Source: Propionibacterium sp. (GTDB lineage Bacteria; Actinomycetota; Actinomycetes; Propionibacteriales; Propionibacteriaceae). Taken from it: 12,852 nt of DNA. The stretch is taken from NCBI GenBank assembly GCA_012719335.1, contig JAAYAO010000019.1, positions 1-12,852 on the forward strand, given 5' to 3'. The notes beneath the pieces were generated by a model. It saw nothing but the letters and a program-made list of their open reading frames with translations, did no database searches and was not told the origin of the DNA. Both the position numbers and the translations under genes were made by a program. Below, in pieces: positions 6,995 through 12,852 of this stretch; positions within the stretch are counted from its first letter, which is position 1, and every line of letters starts with the position of its first letter.

Positions 6995-8323
6995 TCAGTC
7001 GGTGTCGGTGGATACCTCGCCACGTCGCATCCGGAAGCGGGCCGCCCGGCGTCCGTCCATTTCGATCACCGCCCACTGCACCTGTTTGGACACCTCGGGG
7101 TCGACGCTGCTGGTCAGGGTGACCTCCACCTCGTCGCCCAGGGCCGGCAGCCTGCCCTGGTGTGCCATGAACCAGCCGGCCACGGTGTCGTAGGGGCCCT
7201 CCTCGAGCACCAACTGGTACTGGTCGGCGAAGTCCTCCAGGCTGGTCAGCCCGTCCACTTCGAGGGTGCCGTCGGTGGGCAGGACGATCGGAGCGGTCGG
7301 TTCGTCGTATTCGTCGGTGATGTCGCCGACGAGTTCCTCGACCAGGTCCTCCATCGTGACGATGCCGGCGGTGCCGCCGTATTCGTCGCGGACGATCGCC
7401 AGGTGCGCCGAGCGGCGGCGCATGTCGGCCAGCGCGAACAGCACCCGCACCGTCATCGGCAGGTTCAACACCGGACGCACCAGGTCGGCCACCGGTACGG
7501 ATCGGTCGGCCACCTCGGGGTCGAAGAGATCCCGGACGTGGACGAAACCGATCACGTCGTCGGCCGATTCACCGGTCACCGGGTAGCGCGAATGCGGGGC
7601 GCCGCGCACCTCGCGCACCGCCTTGTAGGCGGGCAGATCACCGGAGAGGAATTGCACCTCGGTGCGCGGCACCATCACCTCGCGCAGGCTGCGTTCCCCG
7701 GCGTCGAAGACGTCGTCCAGGATGCGCCGTTCCTCGTCCCCGAGGGTTTGTGACCCGCTCAGCATGGCGCGGATCTCCTCATCGGTGACCTCCTCGCGGG
7801 AGGCGTTCGGGTCGCCGCCGAGCAGGCGCACCACCAGGTTGGTGGAGATGCCCAGGAACCAGATCACCGGACGGGCCAGCCGGGCCAGGCCGTCCACCAT
7901 CGGGCCGAGCACCAGCGAGAAGCTCTCGGCCCGCTGCATCGCCAACCGTTTGGCGGTCAGTTCGCCCAGCACGATCGAGACGTAGGAGATCGCGACGGTG
8001 ACCAACACCAGGGCGACGGTGTCGGCGATCCCGGCCGGCACCCCGATCCGTTCCAGACCCGGGGCGAGGTCGTTGGCCAGGGTGGCGCCACCGAAGGCCG
8101 CCGACAGGAAGCCCATCAGGGTGACGCCGATCTGCACCGCGGAGAGGAACAGGTTCGGGTCCTCGGTGATCCGCTGGATCGCCCGGCCGCGTTTGCCCTT
8201 GGTGGCGAGCTGTTTGACCTGACTCTCGCGCAGCGACACCAGGGCCAGCTCCGCCGCGGCGAACACGCCCCCGATCAGCACGAACAGCAGGATCAGGGCG
8301 ATGTTGCCGATCACCTCACCCAT
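6995..8323 (-). CDS. CNNM/hemolysin-C-type membrane protein with CBS pair and CorC domain
   Basis: Integral membrane protein of 442 residues. Order: CNNM (DUF21) transmembrane domain (1-190) with hydrophobic segments near 5-28, 60-80, 100-120 and 135-168; CBS pair (about 215-340) including the conserved VRDEYGGTAGIVTMEDLVEELVG block (311-333); CorC/HlyC-type C-terminal domain (about 345-435). Despite the name hemolysin, characterised relatives act in magnesium or other divalent-cation transport or homeostasis; that role is inferred from the family. The ATG at 8323 follows GGAG with a 7-nt spacer. The phosphotransferase gene starts 20 nt downstream. Upstream are a hairpin (8360-8375) and a weak -10 candidate within the repeat-rich gap. 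Actinobacteria often carry two such genes in tandem; only one is present here. Confidence 0.9.
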   Translation of the reverse strand: MGEVIGNIALILLFVLIGGVFAAAELALVSLRESQVKQLATKGKRGRAIQRITEDPNLFLSAVQIGVTLMGFLSAAFGGATLANDLAPGLERIGVPAGIADTVALVLVTVAISYVSIVLGELTAKRLAMQRAESFSLVLGPMVDGLARLARPVIWFLGISTNLVVRLLGGDPNASREEVTDEEIRAMLSGSQTLGDEERRILDDVFDAGERSLREVMVPRTEVQFLSGDLPAYKAVREVRGAPHSRYPVTGESADDVIGFVHVRDLFDPEVADRSVPVADLVRPVLNLPMTVRVLFALADMRRRSAHLAIVRDEYGGTAGIVTMEDLVEELVGDITDEYDEPTAPIVLPTDGTLEVDGLTSLEDFADQYQLVLEEGPYDTVAGWFMAHQGRLPALGDEVEVTLTSSVDPEVSKQVQWAVIEMDGRRAARFRMRRGEVSTDTD

Positions 8324-8359
8324 CGCGGGTCTCCGGGCTCAACAACCATGGTCGGGGAC

Positions 8360-8375
8360 GGGGGCCGCAGCCCCC
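8360..8375 (-). terminator. Perfect 6-bp GC hairpin in the leader of the CNNM gene
   Basis: GGGGGC (8360-8365) and GCCCCC (8370-8375) form a stem with a 4-nt loop, 36 bp before the CNNM gene start. On the minus strand TTGTT follows some 15 nt later. It may be a terminator for transcription from glgX, an attenuator, or only a structured 5' leader; the sequence does not decide. Confidence 0.35.
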
Positions 8376-8404
8376 CGCGTCTGTGGCAATCGGTCACGCC
8401 TCAC

Positions 8405-8410
8405 AGAATA
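8405..8410 (-). promoter_or_regulatory. Candidate -10 element of the CNNM gene
   Basis: TATTCT on the minus strand fits TANNNT and lies in the only AT-richer patch of the gap. The start of transcription would be near 8397, with the hairpin at 8360-8375 inside the leader. No matching -35 box was found. Confidence 0.25.
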
Positions 8411-8445
8411 AGGCAACCGGCTGCCCCACGCATTGTTCAGCGCAG

Positions 8446-8486
8446 GGACGGGCACCCGGGCCGTCCGGTTCACCCGGAAGTGGGTG
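8446..8486. repeat. Two small inverted repeats in the glgX-CNNM gap
   Basis: GGACGG (8446-8451) pairs with CCGTCC (8461-8466) around a 9-nt loop; directly after, CACCC (8471-8475) pairs with GGGTG (8482-8486) around a 6-nt loop. They lie between the CNNM promoter candidate and the tandem repeats. Function unknown; they may help stop transcription. Confidence 0.3.
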
Positions 8487-8490
8487 CCGC

Positions 8491-8698
8491 GAGGGGTTTC
8501 GACACGGCCGCTGCGCGGCCTGCTCAACCACCGTGAGCGACCCGTCGGGCGGGGGCATCGACCCGACGCCGCGCGGCCTGCTCAACCACCGTGGGCAGTC
8601 CATCGGGCGAGGGCATCGACCCGACGCTGCGCGGCCTGCTCAACCACCGTGGAGACGCCCCGGGGATCAAGCCGATTCCGACTCAACCACCGTGAGCG
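8491..8698. repeat. 58-bp tandem repeats with REP-like hairpin unit
   Basis: A 23-bp core beginning GCGCGGCCTGCTCAACCACC occurs three times without a mismatch, at 8513-8535, 8571-8593 and 8629-8651, exactly 58 bp apart. The two complete 58-bp units match at 51 of 58 positions. A fourth, tail-only copy (CTCAACCACCGTGAGCG, 8682-8698) follows after a shortened 43-bp step. Only the first copy has a full hairpin: GGCCGC (8506-8511) with GCGGCC (8515-8520), flanked by GGTT (8495-8498) and AACC (8526-8529). The TTTCGACA...CTCAACCACC pattern resembles dispersed intergenic repeats I know from other actinobacteria. The period is not a multiple of three, so it is non-coding. This and the hairpins to its left are all I see in the 384-bp gap 8324-8707. 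Confidence 0.85.
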
Positions 8699-8707
8699 CG
8701 GCCCGGA

Positions 8708-11191
8708 TCACTCGGTGGCTTCGGTTTCGGCTTCCGCCTCGGCCTCGGGTTCGCCGTCCTGTTCGGCCTGCTCCTGTTCGAGGGCTTCGCGTTCGGCGCG
8801 GCGCACCTCGTCCTCAGTGTCGGTGGTGTCCTCGATCTTGTGATGGTTCTCGTTGGCCATCGGGGGTGCCTGCAGCACCGCCACCGACCAGGCGTGCACC
8901 TCGTAGGAACCCTCGACCTTGTGGGTGCCGACCGGCCACCAGTTGCCGTCGGCCTCGGCCCACGGCCCGGTGTCGATCACCTGCCACCAGACCCCGGACA
9001 CCGGCAGGGTGAACCGGTGCGGCACCGCGTCCATGTTGACCAGCACCAGGAAGCTGTCGGCACCCATGCCCTGGCCGTCCACCAGGAAGGCCACCGCGCG
9101 CTGTCCCTCGGCCGGGCCCTCCTTGCCGTCCAGGCCGGCGAACAGGTAGGTCACGTCGGAGTTGCCGAGCACCGCGTCACCCCAACGGGCCACCCGCAGC
9201 GCCGACTGGTCACGTCGCAGCCGGGCCACCCGGGCGGCGAACCCGAGCAGCGGGTTGACCCCTTCGGGGGCGTCCATGGTGCCCAGGATGTCGTAGTAGG
9301 AGTACTTGCCGTCGGGGTCGACCGGCAGCTTGCCGGGGGCGTTGGACGCGGCCTGTTCCCAGTTGTTCCAGAACCCGATGGTGTCCAGGCACCAGGGGTT
9401 GTTGTTGCCGTTCTGGCTGCGGCCGTATTCGTCGCCGGAGACCACCATCGGCACGCCGCGGGAGAAGAACAGCAGGGTCCAGAAGTTGCGCCAGCGGGTG
9501 CGCCGCAGCCCCTTGTCGCCACCGGAATCCCAGGACAGGTTGTCGTCCGAACCACCGTCGGAGGGCCCGAAGGGGAAGGGTTGCAGGTTGTCCTTGGTGT
9601 TGAACGAGACCAGGTCCATCATGGTGAACCCGTCGTGGGCGGTGACGAAGTTGATCGACTTCTGCGGGCCGCCCTGGTCGTTGAAGTTCAGCCAGTCGCC
9701 GTTGATCATGTCCATGAACTCGTGGGTGTTGCCCTCGCCCTTGGCGAAGCGGCGCAACACGTCGCGGTAACGACCGTTCCACTCACCCCAGCCGGCCGGG
9801 AAGTTGCCGACCTCGTAGCCCCACAGGTCCCAGGCCTCGGCGACCACCGAGACGTGCTTCTCGTCGGCCAGGTCGCGGATCGCCACCAGCAGCGGGTGGT
9901 CGTTGAAGAACTGCTTCTGGGCGTCCCAGTCCTCCCGGTCGGCGTTGTCGGGTTTGCGACCCAGCACGGTGGCCAGGTCGAACCGGAAGCCGTCCACACC
10001 CATCTCGTCGGCCCAGTAGGCCAGCGAGTCGAGCACCAGTTGCCGGGTCGACCCGCGGGAGAAGTTGACCTGGTTGGACGAACCGGTCGCCCCGTCCACG
10101 ATGCCGTGTTCGGCGGTCATCACGTAGGTGTCCGCGGCGGCGAAACCACCCAGGCTGACGAAGCCGGCGGTGTCGACGTCGCCCCAGTTGCCGCCCTCAC
10201 CGGTGTGGTTGAACACCACGTCGATCCACACCTCGACGTCGGCGTCGTGGAAGGCGCGCACCATTTCCTTGAACTCGCGGGTCGGCCCGCCCGGGGACTT
10301 GTCGGCGGCGTACTGCCGGTTCGGGGCGAAGTAGGCCAGGGTCTGGTAGGCCCAGTGGTTCGTGCCGCCCGACTCCTCGGTGTTCTCGGCATCGTTGGTT
10401 TCCTGCACCGGCAGGAACTCGATCGTATTGACCCCCAGCGCCCGCAGATAGGGAGCCATCAGGGCCGCACCGGCGTAGGTGCCGAGCAGCTCCTCGGGAA
10501 CGTTCACCACGTCCTGGAAACCGGGCACCTCGCCGATCAGGTCGTGCAGCTTCATCGTGGACGGGTGCGCGGTCAGGTTGCGCAGGTGCGCCTCGTACAC
10601 CATCTGGTCCTGCGAGCGCAGCATCGGACGACGGCCGGTGTCGGTGTCGTCGGCCAGCACGATGCCCTTCGGCACAATCCGGCCGGTGTCGTACTCGCGG
10701 CGCGGCCGACCGTGGTAATCCTGCCCGCCGGTGCCGAAGGCGCCCGCGTCCAGGCCGGCGTCCTCGATCGCCGACGACTCCAGGTTGTGGGTCAGTTCTC
10801 GGGTGTAGGGGTCGAACAGCACCTTGTTCGGGTTGAACCGGTCGCCGTCCTCGGTCAGGTCGGAGATGAACCCGGCGGCGGAATTGCCGCGCTGCCAGGC
10901 CTCGTCCACCGGCCAGTTCGCACCCCAGCAGCGGAAGCCGTACAGGGTGCCGGGGCCCATACCGGTGAACCGGCCGCGCCAGATGCCGTTCTCGCCGAGT
11001 TGCAGGTCCGCCTCGGACGAGGCGTCGGCACCGATCGCCTCGGGGTAGATCTCCAACAACACGCGGGTGGCGTTCGGGGCGTGGACGGCGACGGTGGTCG
11101 TTTCCGACTCCGCATCCCAGAGTGCACCCAGGGGCCAGTCGGCCTCCGACCAGGATTCCGAGTCCACTGCTTGCAACGAAGTTTCGGGCAT
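8708..11191 (-). CDS. glgX: Isoamylase/GlgX-type glycogen debranching enzyme (GH13)
   Basis: Hydrolyses alpha-1,6 branch linkages of glycogen or limit dextrins in the cytoplasm. 827 residues, longer than the roughly 650-720 of typical GlgX/TreX. Order: N-terminal CBM48-type beta-sandwich (about 18-115); GH13 barrel with region I D324-VVFNH329, region II GFRFD405 (nucleophile), region III AE452 (acid/base), region IV TAH519-D520; the DNLSWDSGGD block (550-559) is typical of the isoamylase/GlgX/TreX group; C-terminal beta domain (about 660-775). Residues 781-827 are a low-complexity tail with 16 Glu and 4 Asp. The ATG at 11191 follows AAGGGAGAAG with a 9-nt spacer; a nearer ATG is out of frame. 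glgX versus treX or plain isoamylase cannot be separated by reading. Divergent from the acetyltransferase gene; the repeat island follows. Confidence 0.9.
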   Translation of the reverse strand: MPETSLQAVDSESWSEADWPLGALWDAESETTTVAVHAPNATRVLLEIYPEAIGADASSEADLQLGENGIWRGRFTGMGPGTLYGFRCWGANWPVDEAWQRGNSAAGFISDLTEDGDRFNPNKVLFDPYTRELTHNLESSAIEDAGLDAGAFGTGGQDYHGRPRREYDTGRIVPKGIVLADDTDTGRRPMLRSQDQMVYEAHLRNLTAHPSTMKLHDLIGEVPGFQDVVNVPEELLGTYAGAALMAPYLRALGVNTIEFLPVQETNDAENTEESGGTNHWAYQTLAYFAPNRQYAADKSPGGPTREFKEMVRAFHDADVEVWIDVVFNHTGEGGNWGDVDTAGFVSLGGFAAADTYVMTAEHGIVDGATGSSNQVNFSRGSTRQLVLDSLAYWADEMGVDGFRFDLATVLGRKPDNADREDWDAQKQFFNDHPLLVAIRDLADEKHVSVVAEAWDLWGYEVGNFPAGWGEWNGRYRDVLRRFAKGEGNTHEFMDMINGDWLNFNDQGGPQKSINFVTAHDGFTMMDLVSFNTKDNLQPFPFGPSDGGSDDNLSWDSGGDKGLRRTRWRNFWTLLFFSRGVPMVVSGDEYGRSQNGNNNPWCLDTIGFWNNWEQAASNAPGKLPVDPDGKYSYYDILGTMDAPEGVNPLLGFAARVARLRRDQSALRVARWGDAVLGNSDVTYLFAGLDGKEGPAEGQRAVAFLVDGQGMGADSFLVLVNMDAVPHRFTLPVSGVWWQVIDTGPWAEADGNWWPVGTHKVEGSYEVHAWSVAVLQAPPMANENHHKIEDTTDTEDEVRRAEREALEQEQAEQDGEPEAEAEAETEATE

Positions 11192-11257
11192 GGGGCATAT
11201 CTTCTCCCTTTCGAGTGAACGTTGGGAAATCGACAAACGCGTCCCTTCGAAATCCGG

Positions 11258-11287
11258 TTGCCGGAGCCGGTTTCCCGCCAGCACACT
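11258..11287 (+). promoter_or_regulatory. Probable leaderless promoter of the acetyltransferase gene
   Basis: TTGCCG (11258-11263), an 18-bp spacer, then CACACT (11282-11287), whose last base is 7 nt before the ATG at 11295. The -10 keeps the A and final T of TANNNT. Transcription would start at or next to the start codon. It lies in the 103-bp gap between divergent genes; I found no convincing promoter for glgX in the same gap. Confidence 0.38.
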
Positions 11288-11294
11288 GGGGCGC

Positions 11295-11948
11295 ATGTGC
11301 GACTGGCGGGAGCGAGTACCGGTATTGGACGACGGCGTGGTGACCCTGCGGGCTCCGGAGGCCCGGGATGTGGGGGCGATCGTCGAATGGGCCCGGGACC
11401 CCGACACCCTGCGGTGGACCACGATCCCCGACCCCGAGGGCGGGTACGGGCCGACCGACGCCCACGGCTTCCTCGACGAGATGGTGGCCCCGGGGTGGCG
11501 CAGCGGCCGGACGCTGACCTGGGTGATCGAGGCCGAACGGGACGGCCGGCGGCAGGCCTGCGGCACGATCGACCTGCGCGCCGACGGTGACCTGCTCGGC
11601 CCCGAATCCGACCGTCCGCGGGAGACCTCGGTGGGGTACGTGCTGCACCCGGCCGTCCGGGGTCGCGGGCTGACCGTCCGGGCGCTGCGGCTGCTGCTGG
11701 AGCACGGCTTCGACACCCTCGGGGTGAGCGTGATCCGGTGGCAGGCCGGGGTGGGCAATGACGCCTCCTGGCGGGTCGCCGCCCGGGTGGGTTTCACCTT
11801 CGAGGGGGTGGGACGGCGGGCCGGCATGCTGGGCGGTGAGCCGGTCGACATGTGGCAGGCCTCGATCCTGGCCGGCGACCCGCGCGAACCCAACCCGCAC
11901 CCGGTGACCCCGGGATACCCCCAGCAACCTCCTGTTGCGGCCGGGTAG
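11295..11948 (+). CDS. GNAT-family N-acetyltransferase, RimJ/RimL-like
   Basis: Predicted acetyl-CoA-dependent N-acetyltransferase of 217 residues; the acceptor (protein N-terminus, antibiotic or small amine) cannot be told. Seen: N-terminal strand VVTLRAPEARDVGAIVEWARD (about 15-35, typical of RimJ/RimL), acetyl-CoA binding motif VGYVLHPAVRGRGLTVRALR (113-132) with the RGRGLT loop, and the GNDASWRVAARVGFTFEG block (154-171) diagnostic of this subgroup. Residues 195-217 form a Pro-rich tail. I chose ATG 11295 because the GNAT domain begins right after it and a leaderless promoter fits; the open frame continues upstream through glgX but without similarity. No Shine-Dalgarno sequence. A hairpin follows 10 nt after the stop. 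Confidence 0.86.
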   Translation: MCDWRERVPVLDDGVVTLRAPEARDVGAIVEWARDPDTLRWTTIPDPEGGYGPTDAHGFLDEMVAPGWRSGRTLTWVIEAERDGRRQACGTIDLRADGDLLGPESDRPRETSVGYVLHPAVRGRGLTVRALRLLLEHGFDTLGVSVIRWQAGVGNDASWRVAARVGFTFEGVGRRAGMLGGEPVDMWQASILAGDPREPNPHPVTPGYPQQPPVAAG

Positions 11949-11953
11949 CTGCG

Positions 11954-12022
11954 ATGATGTCGGGCATGGTTGTCCCGACTGTGCCGTTGTTCGTCCCCGC
12001 GTGGTGCCGGGGGCGTCGATGA
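11954..12022 (+). CDS. Possible 22-codon leader ORF coupled to folP
   Basis: ATG ATG at 11954 opens a frame that ends in TGA at 12020-12022, sharing ATGA with the folP start. The peptide begins MMSGMVVPTVPLF and ends CRGRR. No ribosome binding site precedes it, and no clear TANNNT box fits a leaderless start, so it may be chance. If translated, it would couple folP translation to its own. Confidence 0.2.
   Translation: MMSGMVVPTVPLFVPAWCRGRR
11959..11979 (+). terminator. Inverted repeat between the acetyltransferase gene and folP
   Basis: GTCGGG (11959-11964) pairs with CCCGAC (11974-11979) around a 9-nt loop, starting 11 nt after the acetyltransferase stop. TGTGCCGTTGTT follows, moderately U-rich for this genome. 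It could be a weak terminator, an attenuator in the folP leader, or an operator. Confidence 0.33.
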
Positions 12023-12852
12023 CCGGCAACCCGCCGTGGCGCGGCGCGGTGCGGACGCTCGGGTCGCGCCGGGTGGACTACGCCCGCGAGATCCACACGA
12101 TGGCGATCGTGAACCGCACCCCGGATTCGTTCCACGACCGGGGTGCCACCGCGTCCCTGACCGCGGCGGTGGACGCGGGGGTGCGGGCGGTGGACGCCGG
12201 GGCCGATTGGGTCGACATCGGGGGGATCCCGTTCTCCCCCGACACCCCGCTGATCAGTGCCGGGGAGGAGACCGACCGGGTGCTGCCGGTGGTCACCGGG
12301 TTGCTCGCCGAACGGGACACGATCGTGGCGGTGGACACTTGGCGCGCCGAGGTGGGGGCGGCCTGTGTGACCGCCGGTGCGGCGGTGCTGAACGACACCT
12401 CCGGCTTGGCCGACCCGGACATGGCCCGGCTGGCCGCCGACACCGGCGCCCAGTTGGTGATCTGCCATTCGTTGGCCGAACCGCACACCCACCTGCGCCG
12501 TCCGCATTACGACGATGTGGTGGACGAGGTGCGCGCGTTCCTGACCGACCGGGTCGAGCTGGCCCTGTCGCTGGGGGTGGGCGAGGAGCAGATCATCGTC
12601 GACCCGGGCCCGGACCTGAACAAGACCACCCGGCACACCCTGGAGTTGTTCCGGCGTTTCGCCGAGATCACCGCGTTGGGTTTCCCGACCCTGGTGGCGG
12701 TGTCGAACAAGGATGTGATCGGTGAAACCCTCGACCGGCCCCGCGGCGAGCGGCTGCCCGGTTCGATCGCGGCCGCGACCTGGTGCCTGGCCGCGGGCGG
12801 TTCGATCCTGCGGGTCCACGACGTGGTCGCCGGGGTTGATACCGTGCGAATG
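12019..12852 (+). CDS. folP2: FolP2-type dihydropteroate synthase homologue, 3' end off the window
   Basis: Pterin-binding TIM-barrel protein of the DHPS family; 278 codons are visible and the frame is open at the right edge. Conserved pterin-site residues, using E. coli DHPS equivalents: N32 (N22) in VNRTPDSF, D66 (D56), D106 (D96) in VDTW, N125 (N115), D195 (D185) in VDPG, K231 (K221), R265 and H267 (R255, H257) in RVHD. The loop GGESTRPG, which binds pABA and pyrophosphate, is replaced by GGIPFSPD (68-75), and SRK is SNK (229-231). The text matches mycobacterial FolP2 (Rv1207 type), reported to lack DHPS activity, so a role in folate synthesis is doubtful. ATG 12019 follows GGGGG by 5 nt; GTG 12001 is an in-frame alternative. 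Confidence 0.88.
   Translation, partial: MTGNPPWRGAVRTLGSRRVDYAREIHTMAIVNRTPDSFHDRGATASLTAAVDAGVRAVDAGADWVDIGGIPFSPDTPLISAGEETDRVLPVVTGLLAERDTIVAVDTWRAEVGAACVTAGAAVLNDTSGLADPDMARLAADTGAQLVICHSLAEPHTHLRRPHYDDVVDEVRAFLTDRVELALSLGVGEEQIIVDPGPDLNKTTRHTLELFRRFAEITALGFPTLVAVSNKDVIGETLDRPRGERLPGSIAAATWCLAAGGSILRVHDVVAGVDTVRM

Noticed and set aside
8513..8651. CRISPR-like spacing of identical cores
   Set aside because: The sequences between cores are themselves 80% alike (28 of 35), there are only three units and no cas genes; this is a tandem repeat.
8383..9012. Plus-strand open frames through the repeat island
   Set aside because: The 58-bp period shifts frame with each unit, so the peptide repeats are translations of non-coding repeats; the frame then enters glgX antisense.
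8840..11218. 792-codon plus-strand open frame opposite glgX
   Set aside because: Antisense shadow; Gly/Val/His-rich without motifs, against four intact GH13 regions on the minus strand.
11205..11250. Direct repeat TCCCTTTCGA / TCCCTTCGA in the divergent region
   Set aside because: The first copy overlaps the glgX ribosome binding site and the two differ by an indel; too weak to call an operator.
11067..11294. Extended start of the acetyltransferase within glgX
   Set aside because: Extra residues are antisense to glgX and show no GNAT similarity; the domain begins right after 11295.

Overview
The window is GC-rich, densely packed actinobacterial DNA. The signs are spurious long ORFs antisense to most genes, GTG/TTG start options, -10 boxes of the TANNNT kind placed about 7 nt before a start codon (leaderless transcripts), a FolP2-type pterin-binding protein and an actinobacterial cytidine deaminase with a CAEC active site. 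A Propionibacteriales-like host is possible, but the sequence alone does not settle the order. I see no tRNA, rRNA, CRISPR array, transposase or phage gene.

Layout. Everything left of about 11.2 kb is read on the minus strand; the last two genes are on the plus strand. In minus-strand transcription order: (1) an isoamylase/GlgX-type glycogen debranching enzyme with a long acidic C-terminal tail (11191-8708); (2) a 384-bp gap rich in hairpins and 58-bp tandem repeats (8324-8707); (3) a CNNM/CBS/CorC-domain membrane protein followed by an APH-fold phosphotransferase of unknown substrate (8323-5727); (4) the PTS general proteins HPr and Enzyme I, coupled by a TGATG overlap (5618-3667) and followed by a GC-rich hairpin; (5) a very tight four-gene unit of two HAD hydrolases, cytidine deaminase and adenosine deaminase (3598-775); (6) the first 203 codons of methionyl-tRNA synthetase, which runs off the left edge (611-1). 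Rightward from the divergent promoter region lie a RimJ/RimL-like acetyltransferase (11295-11948) and a FolP2-type dihydropteroate-synthase homologue that runs off the right edge (12019-12852).

How the genes work together. The cdd-add unit is a nucleoside salvage operon. Both HAD proteins overlap it in the reading direction, so they may act on nucleotides or sugar phosphates feeding or leaving that pathway (inference). ptsH-ptsI supplies the phosphate relay for sugar uptake, and the debranching enzyme mobilises stored glycogen. The FolP2-type protein keeps the pterin-site residues but has lost the loop that binds pABA and pyrophosphate, so it is probably not the folate-pathway DHPS. In mycobacteria its homologue sits next to gpgS, and the next gene to the right should be checked for that.

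Most of the window is ordinary core metabolism. I found no convincing new multi-gene system. The most interesting items are the tandem repeat island, the modified FolP homologue, the HAD protein with His in place of the catalytic acid/base Asp, the acidic tail on the debranching enzyme, the 14-bp perfect palindrome in front of ptsH, and a possible leader ORF coupled to folP.
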